Origin: a virus
IMG/VR virus record: IMGVR_UViG_3300006919_000118
Coordinates: 1-41,464 of that record
Reading direction: 5' to 3' (one strand)
DNA length: 41,464 nt
The notes below the pieces were generated by a model, which saw only the letters and a list, made by a program, of their open reading frames with translations, had not been told where the DNA came from and did no database searches. Below, one piece after another: positions 1-6,747 of the stretch; positions within the stretch are counted from its first letter, which is position 1; every line of letters starts with the position of its first letter. Position numbers and translations under genes: made by a program.

Positions 1-43
1 GGCGCACATCGTCAGCATTGAAATCTGGTTCTCGCTCGTTCAT
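1..43 (-). CDS. Start of an unidentified leftward gene, cut by window edge
   Basis: Only the first 14 codons are present (MNEREPDFNADDVR). The ATG at 43-41 follows a purine-rich ribosome binding site (GAGGG, about 9 nt upstream) and comes 14 nt after the TAA of the gene at 58-228, so it continues the leftward operon. Too little is visible to suggest a function. Confidence 0.6.
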   Translation of the reverse strand, partial: MNEREPDFNADDVR

Positions 44-57
44 CAGAAAATCCCTCG

Positions 58-228
58 TTATTGTTCTCTAATCGCAGCCGCGATTTTGCGCGCTGTGTGT
101 TCTGCCGCTTCATCCCATTCGTCGTGACCGTGAGCGTGTTCACTGGCGATCTGTTCAGCAATATTCGCCGCTCTTTCCCGCTCTGCGTAGTGCGGCGTTG
201 TTTGCTCATGGCGTTTCCGTTTTGTCAT
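58..228 (-). CDS. Small charged hypothetical protein, 56 aa
   Basis: A 56-aa protein beginning MTKRKRHEQTTPHYAERERA and ending AAAIREQ. It is very rich in Glu, Ala, His and Arg and looks fully helical, with no membrane segment or recognisable domain. The start is chosen because a strong Shine-Dalgarno GGAGGG lies 8-9 nt upstream. A longer reading in another frame (12-209) has no such site and an unnatural Arg/Thr-rich composition. It is the penultimate leftward gene seen here. Function unknown. Confidence 0.7.
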   Translation of the reverse strand: MTKRKRHEQTTPHYAERERAANIAEQIASEHAHGHDEWDEAAEHTARKIAAAIREQ

Positions 229-250
229 CAGATTTATTCCCTCCGTTGCG

Positions 251-481
251 TTACTCGGTCGAATCAGGGTCGCGGCAAAACACGCCGTTCATTCGGAACC
301 ATCCGGGCAGATTGCCAATTGGTCCGATGTAGTCGCCGTCGCGTTCGTCGATCTCGAATTGACGCGCGGTGAGACAGGCGTCCTCTGTCCCCATGTCATA
401 TGTGCTGATGAAGGCCGTTGGCTGAACATCTGGGTAGTTTGGCCCCCATGTCAGGCCGATGATGACGAGTAGTGTTTTCAT
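251..481 (-). CDS. Small hypothetical protein with hydrophobic N-terminus, 76 aa
   Basis: The protein starts MKTLLVIIGLTWG, a short basic plus hydrophobic stretch that could be a signal peptide or membrane anchor, followed by a polar body with two cysteines (ACLTAR and VFCRDPD). The ATG is preceded by AAGGAGG at good spacing. It may be exported or inner-membrane anchored, which would fit a small host-interaction protein of the early arm, but no family is recognised. It is separated from the next leftward gene by 22 nt. Confidence 0.7.
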   Translation of the reverse strand: MKTLLVIIGLTWGPNYPDVQPTAFISTYDMGTEDACLTARQFEIDERDGDYIGPIGNLPGWFRMNGVFCRDPDSTE

Positions 482-494
482 GCTTGGTTCCTCC

Positions 495-680
495 TTAATG
501 CTGCTCGATCCCGAGCGCCTTCAACGCGCACTCGGTTTGAGTCTTGCCCTCGACTGCCGCATGGAGACGCCGGAGCGCCCGTTGCAGATAATCCTCGGTG
601 ATCGTCTCCGCGACGAACCAAAGCCCGTCGTCGTCGGCTTGCTCGTTCACTACGTCCATCGGGTTTTCCATGTCGGGCAT
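495..680 (-). CDS. Small acidic hypothetical protein, 61 aa
   Basis: The 61-aa protein begins MPDMENPMDVVNEQADDDG and has a helical second half (ITEDYLQRALRRLHAAVEG). A GAGAGG ribosome binding site lies just upstream of the ATG at 680. An alternative Arg-rich frame (478-690) is rejected because it lacks a site and has shadow-like composition. It sits 43 nt downstream of the Xre-like gene, with the plus-strand terminator hairpin in between. No domain recognised. Confidence 0.65.
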   Translation of the reverse strand: MPDMENPMDVVNEQADDDGLWFVAETITEDYLQRALRRLHAAVEGKTQTECALKALGIEQH

Positions 681-715
681 ATCCTCTCAATTGTGGTTTC
701 GGATGATCAGCGCCT

Positions 716-744
716 GACCCCGGCTATGCGCCGGGGTCTTTTTT
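716..744 (+). terminator. Strong rho-independent terminator in plus orientation
   Basis: A perfect 9-bp stem, GACCCCGGC / GCCGGGGTC, with a 5-nt loop (TATGC), is followed by six T residues on the plus strand. In minus orientation the stem is followed by AGGCGC, so it should act only on rightward transcripts. Its stem overlaps the last codons and stop of the leftward Xre-like gene, where the T run is the AAA AAA (Lys-Lys) codons. No rightward gene lies to its left in the window, so its likely role is to stop late transcripts arriving from across the genome junction. Confidence 0.8.
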
Positions 745-924
745 CACGATCTCCAGCTCGTAGCCGTAGGCATCGAGCACACGTTCGAGAACCTGCCACG
801 GTCTTGAGTAGCCACGCTCGTAGGCGCTGAGCGTGTGTACGCTGGTGTTGGCTCTCTCGGCGACGGCCTCCTGCGGGAGACGGGCCTCCTTCCTCAGTTC
901 TTTCAGGATGTCTTGTATCTGCAT
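724..924 (-). CDS. Xre-family helix-turn-helix regulator, 66 aa
   Basis: A compact Xre/Cro-type DNA-binding protein. Residues about 5-55 show the HTH pattern (LRKEARLPQEAVAERA then SVHTLSAYERGYSRP), followed by a short C-terminal helix ending VKKDPGA. It probably binds operator DNA as a dimer. Start: the ATG at 924 overlaps the TGA of the upstream gene (TGATG), indicating translational coupling; a longer upstream extension (to 996) is the neighbour read in the wrong frame. Inference: it is a candidate to bind the TCAGTnACTGA palindromes that sit against the three leftward promoters, since it is the only classical HTH regulator seen. Its distal position, transcribed from the same promoters, would make it a feedback regulator. 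It could instead act on a host promoter. Confidence 0.8.
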   Translation of the reverse strand: MQIQDILKELRKEARLPQEAVAERANTSVHTLSAYERGYSRPWQVLERVLDAYGYELEIVKKDPGA

Positions 925-1073
925 CAGGAGGCCGCCTTGTTCTGTCGGTCGATGTATTTGCGGACCTTCTCCTGATCCACACCGGGGGCGATCCACACAT
1001 AGATGCGCTTCCAGCCCCCCTCCTTACGGCGCTGCTCGTACTCCTTCTGCCGTTCAGCCGCAGTCTTCGCCAT
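924..1073 (-). CDS. Small basic protein, possibly DNA-binding, 49 aa
   Basis: MAKTAAERQKEYEQRRKEGG opens a highly charged helix, followed by a beta-like segment (WKRIYVWIAPG) and a helix (DQEKVRKYIDRQ). This order (basic helix, strand, helix) resembles small ribbon-helix-helix style phage proteins, but the match is by shape only. A strong AAGGAGGAGG lies upstream of the ATG. The ATG is inside the 3' end of the preceding gene (20-nt overlap) and the stop overlaps the start of the Xre gene, so the three are translated as a coupled set. Confidence 0.7.
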   Translation of the reverse strand: MAKTAAERQKEYEQRRKEGGWKRIYVWIAPGVDQEKVRKYIDRQNKAAS

Positions 1074-1350
1074 TGTCTAGTGCCTCCTCCTTGTCTAACG
1101 CCATAAGGGCGGTGCGGGCGTATCCCGCGATGTCGATCCAACTGTCGAGATGGTCTGGGTTGTGGGTGAGCCGCGCCATCTTGACGCAGATCATCTGTAG
1201 TGCGTGGCGCACCGCCGGGTGCTGGCACTGGTGGGTGTACCGGATCAGGTTCTGCGCCAACTCGAAGTCGAAGAGGGGGTGACCGTAGTCCTGCCCCCGC
1301 TCGATCGTGACTGTCTGGATGGCCCGGTCGAAGTCCTCGGCCCTAGACAT
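1054..1350 (-). CDS. DUF6378-like phage protein, 98 aa
   Basis: The sequence carries the hallmarks of the DUF6378 family of phage proteins: an N-terminal AEDFDRA, an ERGQDYGHP motif, and the C-terminal KMARL...PDHLDSWIDIAGYA segment. The family is widespread in phage early regions; its biochemical role is not established to my knowledge. Length is about usual. The start ATG at 1350 lies 8 nt inside the end of the previous gene and has a GAGGA site. Family assignment is from remembered motif similarity, not a search. Confidence 0.75.
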   Translation of the reverse strand: MSRAEDFDRAIQTVTIERGQDYGHPLFDFELAQNLIRYTHQCQHPAVRHALQMICVKMARLTHNPDHLDSWIDIAGYARTALMALDKEEALDNGEDCG

Positions 1351-1651
1351 TGTCGAAGTCCTCGATCATCTGGAACCAAACGTCGCGGAAGCCAGCGATG
1401 TCGCCGTTCCTGACGAGCGGCTCCAGCTTATCCTTGAACAAGTCGGCGATGTTGCAGACCGCGTCAATGGTGTCCTGACGGCTCTCGTTCTTCGCGGTCA
1501 CGGCCAGCTCGGCTTCGCGCACGGCCTCACGCGCCTTGTTGCGCTGGCCCTGCAACTCTTCGAGGACGGCCTCGATTGCTGGACCCTCGGCGAAGAGACG
1601 GTCCAGCAGGTCGTTGTCGCGGATGCTCTCACGGTTGTCGAATGTGTGCAT
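1343..1651 (-). CDS. Helical acidic hypothetical protein, 102 aa
   Basis: A mostly helical protein starting MHTFDNRESIRDNDLLDRLF, with a coiled-coil-like centre (VLEELQGQRNKAREAVREAE) and a C-terminal half ending VWFQMIEDFDNV. No catalytic motif is seen. The start at 1651 is preferred over one nine codons upstream because GAGGAGG sits 5 nt before it and the upstream gene ends at 1662. Function unknown. Confidence 0.7.
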   Translation of the reverse strand: MHTFDNRESIRDNDLLDRLFAEGPAIEAVLEELQGQRNKAREAVREAELAVTAKNESRQDTIDAVCNIADLFKDKLEPLVRNGDIAGFRDVWFQMIEDFDNV

Positions 1652-1661
1652 GTCTACCTCC

Positions 1662-2162
1662 TCAGACTTTCTTTGCACATTCCGGCCCGATGCCGGAAGC
1701 GATGGATTGCGGGTCCGTCAGCGGACGGTTGCAGCGGCAGCAAGCGCCCTCGTGCTGGACGGTCAGCTCGGACGGGATGGCGTCGTCGCCCCCATTGTGA
1801 GCCTGCGCCCGGTTCAGGTGCTCCAGCGCCCAGCGCAGGGCGCGGAAGGACGGCCAGTCGGCGGCCTCCTGCTTGTTGCGGTTGATGCGGAGCTGACCGG
1901 GGAACATCGAGTTGATGTGACCGATGCTCAGCTGGTCTTCCCACGCCGTGTTGCGGCCATCGGCCAGAACCTTGACGAACAGCGTCGGGTTGACGCCCTT
2001 GAACTCGAAGCCCTTGCTGTCCTTGCGGCCCTTGTCCTTCGGTTTCTGGACCTTGAACGTGAAGTGCTTACCCGTCCGGCTGGACGTGATGGTGAAGACG
2101 GCGTTGCCGCCCGTGATGAACTGCATGGCCTCGGTGGCGCTGGTGAAACCGTCGTGTTGCAT
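1662..2162 (-). CDS. DUF6011-type zinc-binding-like phage protein, 166 aa
   Basis: The C-terminus carries a CCRCNRPL...SIASGIGPECA pattern, typical of the DUF6011 domain. The three cysteines around CCRC and the distal one in PECA could coordinate zinc. The N-terminal 90 residues (TITSSRTGKHFTFKVQKP) look like a small beta domain often paired with it. The start at 2162 has a textbook AGGAGGT 5 nt upstream and lies about 25 nt downstream of a predicted promoter; the 73-codon upstream extension crosses that promoter and is rejected. It is the first gene of the distal early transcript. Probably a small nucleic-acid-associated protein, but no activity is known. Confidence 0.75.
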   Translation of the reverse strand: MQHDGFTSATEAMQFITGGNAVFTITSSRTGKHFTFKVQKPKDKGRKDSKGFEFKGVNPTLFVKVLADGRNTAWEDQLSIGHINSMFPGQLRINRNKQEAADWPSFRALRWALEHLNRAQAHNGGDDAIPSELTVQHEGACCRCNRPLTDPQSIASGIGPECAKKV

Positions 2163-2190
2163 AATGACCTCCTGTGTAACTGACGACCCT

Positions 2191-2219
2191 AATATAGGGC
2201 CGCCAGTCACTGACGTCAA
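2191..2219 (-). promoter_or_regulatory. Leftward sigma-70-like promoter P1 with operator
   Basis: Reading leftward: -35 TTGACG (2219-2214), 17-bp spacer, -10 TATATT (2196-2191). The 11 bp directly after the -35 (2213-2203) are TCAGTGACTGG, one mismatch from the TCAGTnACTGA palindrome shared by all three leftward promoters. A degraded second copy (TCAGTTAC, 2183-2176) lies just past the -10. The leader then contains ACACAGGAGGTCA, identical to that after the promoter at 8665-8692. It lies in the only gap between 1662-2162 and 2224-2817 and drives the distal small genes including the Xre regulator. Confidence 0.75.
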
Positions 2220-2223
2220 GCTA

Positions 2224-2817
2224 TTACTTACGGTTCGCAATAGCCCTCTTGAGGGTATGCTCCGCGCTATCCCGAGGCCACGCATTATCGAGAACGAACT
2301 CCAGCGACACTTCGGGCCGCTCGTTCGTGGCTCGCCACTCATTGATCGCCTTGAGGGTGGCCGTGTCGTCAACGCCGCCACTGTCCCAATCCCGAATGAT
2401 GGCCCCGGCGTTGCGGGGGGTAAGCAGCAGCATCACTGGGTCGGGGCCAACCTGTTCCTTGAGGGCCTCGATCTCCGCGTCCGCCTCTTCGAGCTGGTCA
2501 GTTAGATCAGCGACCTCCCGCTGCAGTTCCTCAATCGCATTGTCTTTGGCCTTGATCAGGGCCTCCAGCTTACGGACCCGGTCGCTCTCAAGTGCGCCTG
2601 CCGTCGTTGTGTTGGTGAGCTGCGACAGCCTCGGATTGTCGTAGCCGGGAGTGTATGCGAGGAAGCCGGTGAGCTTGTCGCCGACGTGCAGCTCCCGGAC
2701 GAGGCAGATGTTCGAGCCGATGTGGACGGAGGTGCCGTCCGGTAGTGCGCCCCATGCCATGCCCCGATCATCGAGGACGGAGGTGACGGTTACTTCGTGT
2801 GTGGTAGTCGTGTTCAT
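2224..2817 (-). CDS. OB-fold-like plus coiled-coil protein, 197 aa
   Basis: Residues about 8-60 (VTSVLDDRGMAWGALPDGTS, then a conserved-looking GDKLTGFL) have the strand pattern of a cold-shock/S1-like OB fold. Residues about 80-120 form a strong coiled coil (heptads in KLEALIKAKDNAIEELQREV and onward). The last 60 residues are polar. The start has AAAGGAA upstream and is 12 nt from the polymerase stop, so it is co-transcribed with polymerase. An oligomeric nucleic-acid-binding role is inferred from architecture only. Confidence 0.65.
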   Translation of the reverse strand: MNTTTTHEVTVTSVLDDRGMAWGALPDGTSVHIGSNICLVRELHVGDKLTGFLAYTPGYDNPRLSQLTNTTTAGALESDRVRKLEALIKAKDNAIEELQREVADLTDQLEEADAEIEALKEQVGPDPVMLLLTPRNAGAIIRDWDSGGVDDTATLKAINEWRATNERPEVSLEFVLDNAWPRDSAEHTLKRAIANRK

Positions 2818-2829
2818 AGCGAGGTTCCT

Positions 2830-4644
2830 TTAATCTAGTTTACCCCAGTTCGGACCCATGCCGCCCTCGACCAGCCCGTGCGTCGGGCCGCTGGGAAATA
2901 CGTCGAGGTATCCCGCCATCATGTCTTCTTCCATGAGGGACAGGCATCCCTTTGCGTCCTTGTTCGCCGCCTCGTCGATGATGGCGTCGTGGATGGTGGA
3001 CAGCATCTTGGTGTGCGTCTGCCTCCCGGCAGCCCGCTCGTCGTCTAGCGTCGCCTTGTGCCGGGCGATGGCCTTGGCCATGATCGACAGCGCGGCACGC
3101 TGGACAGGGTAGTTCGCGCACTTCGGCATCTCCGGGGTCTTGCCCATGTAGATCGTGCCTCCGTCGATGACGCGGATGTATCGGGTGCGCCTCGCCTCCG
3201 CCATCATCTTGTTGCGGTAGTCGAACGCGTTGGCGTAGCGGTTGGCCCAGAAGTCGATGTAGCCCTGAGCGTCGGCGACGCTGGTCCGCATGTTGACCGA
3301 CAACCCGGCGGCGGCGGACCCGTAAATGATACCGAACGACACGCCTTTGGCTTTCGAGCGAGCGGCCTTGCCCTCCGGCGTGGTCTTGTCGATCTTGTGG
3401 CCTGCGATTACAGCGGCGACCTCACTGTGGACGTCTCCGTAGACAACGTCCTCAAGGAGCTGGTCGTCCTTGGCAAGCAACGCCAGCACCCTGAGTTCGA
3501 TGCCGCTGTAATCCAGACTGACCAGCTTGTGATTGCGGGGAGCCACGAACGAGGTGCGGACGCTGGTCGCCTCGCCGAGCAGCTCGTTATCTCGCGGCAC
3601 CTGCTGCAGGTTCGGGCCTGAGCTGGAGAAGCGGCACGTCTTCGCGGCGGCGATGTTGAACCGGGCGCGGATGCGATTGTCCGGCGACGTCTTGGCCTTG
3701 ATGATGAGCGGCTCGCCGAAGGACGAGATGTACTTCTCGACCTTGTTGTAGTCGGCCAGCGTGTCGAGCAGGGTCGTCATCGGGTTCTCGCCGTTGGCCT
3801 GCTCGTAGCCTGCGGCCATCGCACGCAAGGCCTCGCCCGTGGTCTGGAGCTGACCCGACTTCTCGGTGCGCGGCCACTTCTTCAGCGTCTCGTCGTCAAG
3901 GATGCGGGCGAAGAAGTCGGACCACTGGTTCTTCGAGTTGATGTTGGCCACGTCCTCCTCCGGCACGATCTCGCGGATGGCCTTGACCTTGTCCTTGCTA
4001 ATCTTCTGCCAGTGCAGATCGAGCTTCCGGTGGCGCTCGATGTCGAGCAGGATCCCGGCCTCTTCCATCTCGATGATGGCAGGCACCATGTCGTCGAACA
4101 TGCGCCACGCGTCCATGTGCTGCAGGTCAGCTCGGCCCTCCCAGTGCTGATAGAGGTCCCACGTATCGACGGCATCGCGGAAGGCGTAGCGGAGCTGCTG
4201 AGGCGTGAGGACGGGAGCGTTCCAGTCTGACGCCTGCTCTGTCTTGTCCATTTCCCGGCTCAAGTCCCACGCCACCACCTGCTTGAGGGAGTAGCGCCCG
4301 CCGCCGAGGATCGAGCAGCGGAGGAAGGCGACATCCTTGCAGAGCGGGCGAACCCCGACGGCATAGAACCAACGCAGCTCGAAGCCGGAGTTGAAGACGA
4401 TCCACGTCTTACCGAGGAACATTGAGGCGACGGCCTTGAAGCCGCCCTTGATCTCATCGAAGTCGATGACGTAGCCGTGGGTGCCGTCGTATATCTGAGC
4501 CAGTCGCACGCGGCCCTCGTCCGGGCGCAGCGCCGTGGTCTCGAAGTCGAGCGATGCAATGGAGCCTATGGTCTTCAACGCGCCGACGAGGTCGAGCTTA
4601 GTTGACACCATCTTGTAGTTCTCGTAGTCTGTCGAGGCTTTCAT
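2830..4644 (-). CDS. polA: Family A DNA polymerase with 3'-5' exonuclease domain, 604 aa
   Basis: Replicative phage DNA polymerase. Exonuclease motifs: Exo I SLDFETTAL (D33, E35), Exo II around IVFNSGFELRW (residues 82-92), Exo III YAFRDAVD (Y153, D157). Polymerase motif A is SLDYSGIELR (D378), motif B R429-K433...F437-x3-Y441G, and motif C IHDAIIDEA (D553). Two details differ from the common form: motif C has HDA where most family A enzymes have HDE, and Exo II has Glu rather than Asp after FNSGF. There is no 5'-3' exonuclease domain, as usual for phage enzymes of this length. A CGGAGGTCA site precedes the ATG. A terminator-like hairpin lies between it and the upstream gene. Confidence 0.95.
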   Translation of the reverse strand: MKASTDYENYKMVSTKLDLVGALKTIGSIASLDFETTALRPDEGRVRLAQIYDGTHGYVIDFDEIKGGFKAVASMFLGKTWIVFNSGFELRWFYAVGVRPLCKDVAFLRCSILGGGRYSLKQVVAWDLSREMDKTEQASDWNAPVLTPQQLRYAFRDAVDTWDLYQHWEGRADLQHMDAWRMFDDMVPAIIEMEEAGILLDIERHRKLDLHWQKISKDKVKAIREIVPEEDVANINSKNQWSDFFARILDDETLKKWPRTEKSGQLQTTGEALRAMAAGYEQANGENPMTTLLDTLADYNKVEKYISSFGEPLIIKAKTSPDNRIRARFNIAAAKTCRFSSSGPNLQQVPRDNELLGEATSVRTSFVAPRNHKLVSLDYSGIELRVLALLAKDDQLLEDVVYGDVHSEVAAVIAGHKIDKTTPEGKAARSKAKGVSFGIIYGSAAAGLSVNMRTSVADAQGYIDFWANRYANAFDYRNKMMAEARRTRYIRVIDGGTIYMGKTPEMPKCANYPVQRAALSIMAKAIARHKATLDDERAAGRQTHTKMLSTIHDAIIDEAANKDAKGCLSLMEEDMMAGYLDVFPSGPTHGLVEGGMGPNWGKLD

Positions 4645-4684
4645 AGATTGACCTCCGTGATGGCACGTAGCCAGTGGTTATTGT

Positions 4685-4717
4685 GAAGAAACGCCCCCGC
4701 CCGCAAGGACGGGGGCG
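4685..4717 (-). terminator. Leftward terminator/attenuator before the polymerase gene
   Basis: Reading leftward, an 11-bp stem with one C-A mismatch (CGCCCCCGTCC / GGGCGGGGGCG) and a 4-nt loop (TTGC) is followed by TTTCTTC. It begins 8 nt after the stop of the gene at 4725-5426 and lies 40 nt before the polymerase start. No clear promoter follows it, so it probably attenuates rather than ends the transcript, lowering polymerase expression relative to the upstream protein. Confidence 0.75.
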
Positions 4718-4724
4718 CTTCTCA

Positions 4725-5426
4725 TTAAGCGGCCAACTTCTTGAGCTGTGCCTTCGTCGGCTCCTTCGCGGACAGGAGGTCCTCCTGCGAGAAGGTGCCA
4801 GCGAAGAACAGGCTGGCCTGATCGCGGGTGACCCACGTCTCCACGACGAACTTCGGCTTGTAGTTCGTCTGGCCTTGGGCCTCGAACTGCTCCTTGTCGA
4901 AGCGGATCACCGGGAGAGCAGGCTCACCCAACCGCGACCGCGTCTTGATCTCCTCAATCAAGTCGCTAATCGCGTTCTTCGCCGAGACGGTGTTCGAGCT
5001 GAACTTGACGTTCATCTCTTTGCCGTCGAGGCTCAGGCAACCGAAGCCGAGGAGGTCAGCCCAGCCATCGCCTGCCTTGGTGTTGTAAGGACCGTGATCC
5101 TCCAACTCGTGCTCCTCGACCTTCTTGCCGCCGAAGAACGACCACTCGTGACGACCCACAGGCTTGCCGCCTTTCCAGCAAACCCACCCGGCAAGCAGGG
5201 TCATCGGCTCCACGAGGAACGGATCCTCCGGGTCCATGTCCTGCTTGTCCTTGCCGAGAGCGTAGCGCCCCAGCTTGCCGGAGAAGGAGAGGTACTGGAC
5301 CCCGTCCCCGGTGTTGCCGTGGCTGTTGTGTTCCTCCTGACCTGCTTCGATGGCGTCAGCCAGCTCGGCGTCTGAGAGGGTGGGGACGTTCGCCTTCGCT
5401 ACGAAGGCTGCAAGTGCGTTACTCAT
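4725..5426 (-). CDS. Replication accessory protein, possible ssDNA-binding protein, 233 aa
   Basis: The protein starts MSNALAAFVAKANVPTLSDA and has a core with repeated hydrophobic strands (VQYLSFSGKLGRYALG, GWVCWKGGKP, a DHGPY motif, LLGFGCLSLDG). The C-terminus is charged (SAKEPTKAQLKKLAA). No catalytic residues are evident. Proteins of this look recur between polymerase and RecB/Cas4-like nuclease genes in phages, and the beta-rich body would suit a single-stranded DNA-binding or processivity role; this is inference. The attenuator immediately downstream would make it more abundant than polymerase, as expected for such a protein. An AAGGTGAT site precedes the ATG. Confidence 0.7.
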   Translation of the reverse strand: MSNALAAFVAKANVPTLSDAELADAIEAGQEEHNSHGNTGDGVQYLSFSGKLGRYALGKDKQDMDPEDPFLVEPMTLLAGWVCWKGGKPVGRHEWSFFGGKKVEEHELEDHGPYNTKAGDGWADLLGFGCLSLDGKEMNVKFSSNTVSAKNAISDLIEEIKTRSRLGEPALPVIRFDKEQFEAQGQTNYKPKFVVETWVTRDQASLFFAGTFSQEDLLSAKEPTKAQLKKLAA

Positions 5427-5441
5427 AACTGTATCACCTTT

Positions 5442-6416
5442 CTACTGGATACGTTTCAATGACAGGCGCTCCGACGGAGCACCCAACTTCGTGAAGGGAG
5501 ATAGATCAATGCCAGCGGCAGCAACCGCCTTCTTGTCTAGGGTCTCCCGGCCCTTCACCGCCTGCAACGTCACTTCGATGTTGCCGACGATAACCTTGCC
5601 CCGGCCTTGAAGGCCGAGCCTGATGTCTTCCTTGAGGCCGTCTAGGCGGGCAGCAGCTGCGTCCTGAGCCTCTTTGATGGCCATGTACTCTTGGGCCGCC
5701 GCGTCGAGGTTGGAGCCACGCCGGACGCGCTGGCGGCCAGTGGCGGCCTCCTCAGCGGTGACCCCGCAGGTTTCCTTGAACGGGCAATACTTACAGCCGC
5801 CGTTGCGCTTGCCTTCCCGGTCCAGACCATCGGCCGACTTAGTGCGGAACACCTTGGCTGCCTTCTTGGCGTAGACATCGAGGATGCTGTCGTCCGCCTC
5901 GATCACGAACTCGATGATGTCGTTGTAGTTCGAGGCGTCGATGTAGATCAAGCGGCCCTGCTTGAGCGGCACCGGATGATCGACATTGCGGATGGCCATC
6001 GCAATCTTAAACTGCGTGATGTGCTCCGACTTTGGCAGGTTGTTCCGGTTGGTGCGGGAGTCAATCGACTTGACCTCCAGTCCTTCCCAGTCACCGTCCT
6101 CGACCTTGATCTCGCCATCTGGCGTGGCGGACAGCAGTCCCTCCTGCATACTAATCTGGTTCTCCCCCGCACCCGCAAGCGCGACGTCATTGCGTGCGTC
6201 GAGGCAGCGGATCACGTACTCCTCAGCCATGTGGCCGCGCCACGCGTAGCCCCACTCCTGCTCCTCCTCCAGCTCAGGGGCGTGCTTCGCGTACCAAAGC
6301 TGCCGGATGCACTGGTCGGCCTCCGAGCTGTTGAGGTACTTCGTTCGGTCGAAGCCCCAGTCCTTGCGGCTGTCCATGATACGTTGGCCGCCGATGATGA
6401 GTTCTCTCATACTCAT
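5442..6416 (-). CDS. Cas4/RecB-like PD-(D/E)XK nuclease with Fe-S cysteines, 324 aa
   Basis: A Cas4-type exonuclease-like protein. Nuclease motifs: H62 (WRGHMAEE), D100 (SATPDGEI), E114-V-K116 (LEVKS), Q135 (QFKIAM). Four cysteines in the Cas4/AddB pattern, C36 early and C208, C211, C217 late (CKYCPFKETC), probably hold a 4Fe-4S cluster. The last 100 residues form a helical and strand tail. The predicted role is processing DNA ends during phage replication or recombination, with host DNA degradation also possible. The ATG at 6416 overlaps the stop of the previous gene (ATGA), which fixes the start against a 29-codon Arg-rich extension. Its neighbours are helicase upstream and polymerase downstream. 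Confidence 0.88.
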   Translation of the reverse strand: MSMRELIIGGQRIMDSRKDWGFDRTKYLNSSEADQCIRQLWYAKHAPELEEEQEWGYAWRGHMAEEYVIRCLDARNDVALAGAGENQISMQEGLLSATPDGEIKVEDGDWEGLEVKSIDSRTNRNNLPKSEHITQFKIAMAIRNVDHPVPLKQGRLIYIDASNYNDIIEFVIEADDSILDVYAKKAAKVFRTKSADGLDREGKRNGGCKYCPFKETCGVTAEEAATGRQRVRRGSNLDAAAQEYMAIKEAQDAAAARLDGLKEDIRLGLQGRGKVIVGNIEVTLQAVKGRETLDKKAVAAAGIDLSPFTKLGAPSERLSLKRIQ

Positions 6417-6637
6417 TGGATCGTCTCCCCCATGTCCTCTAGGTCGTCTTGCGTGGCGAATTGGTTGTGGGCGAGATCGACGACGTCGTCGGCCAGCTCG
6501 CACATGATGTGAATGAGCATCCCCATCTTCTCTTTATCTTCGAGGAGGTCGGTGTATTGCTCCTCGACGTAACCCACCGCCCCGTTCAGGTTCTCCAAGA
6601 AGGAGGCGAGGGCCGTCTGTGTTCCGGTCATCTTCAT
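6413..6637 (-). CDS. Small acidic helical protein, 74 aa
   Basis: The protein begins MKMTGTQTALASFLENLNGA and ends with an acidic tail (DDLEDMGETIQ). It has a hydrophobic centre (GMLIHIMCELADDVVDLA) that could be an amphipathic helix rather than a membrane span. The ATG at 6637 overlaps the TGA of the small membrane gene upstream, and its TGA overlaps the start of the Cas4-like gene. Coupled translation with a nuclease suggests a partner or modulator, but nothing in the sequence proves this. Confidence 0.65.
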   Translation of the reverse strand: MKMTGTQTALASFLENLNGAVGYVEEQYTDLLEDKEKMGMLIHIMCELADDVVDLAHNQFATQDDLEDMGETIQ

Positions 6638-6747
6638 TGCATTGCCTCGAATATCATTGTCCAAAACCAAACCTGAACCCCGGCGATCACAACGCACGCC
6701 ATGACCCAGAGAAAGCCGCGCATGATGCGGGTGATAAAATCGTTCAT
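6634..6747 (-). CDS. Single-pass membrane peptide, 37 aa
   Basis: A short peptide beginning MNDFITRIMRGFLWVMACVV, with one hydrophobic span at about residues 12-33. It is linked by ATGA overlaps to the helicase gene upstream and the 74-aa gene downstream, which supports real translation. It presumably inserts in the inner membrane. One of several such mini-proteins in this arm. Confidence 0.65.
   Translation of the reverse strand: MNDFITRIMRGFLWVMACVVIAGVQVWFWTMIFEAMQ

Noticed and set aside
12-209. 65-aa leftward frame at the left edge
   Set aside because: It overlaps the better-supported 56-aa gene (58-228) and the cut gene at 1-43, both with ribosome sites. Its own composition (Arg/Thr/Gln) looks non-coding.
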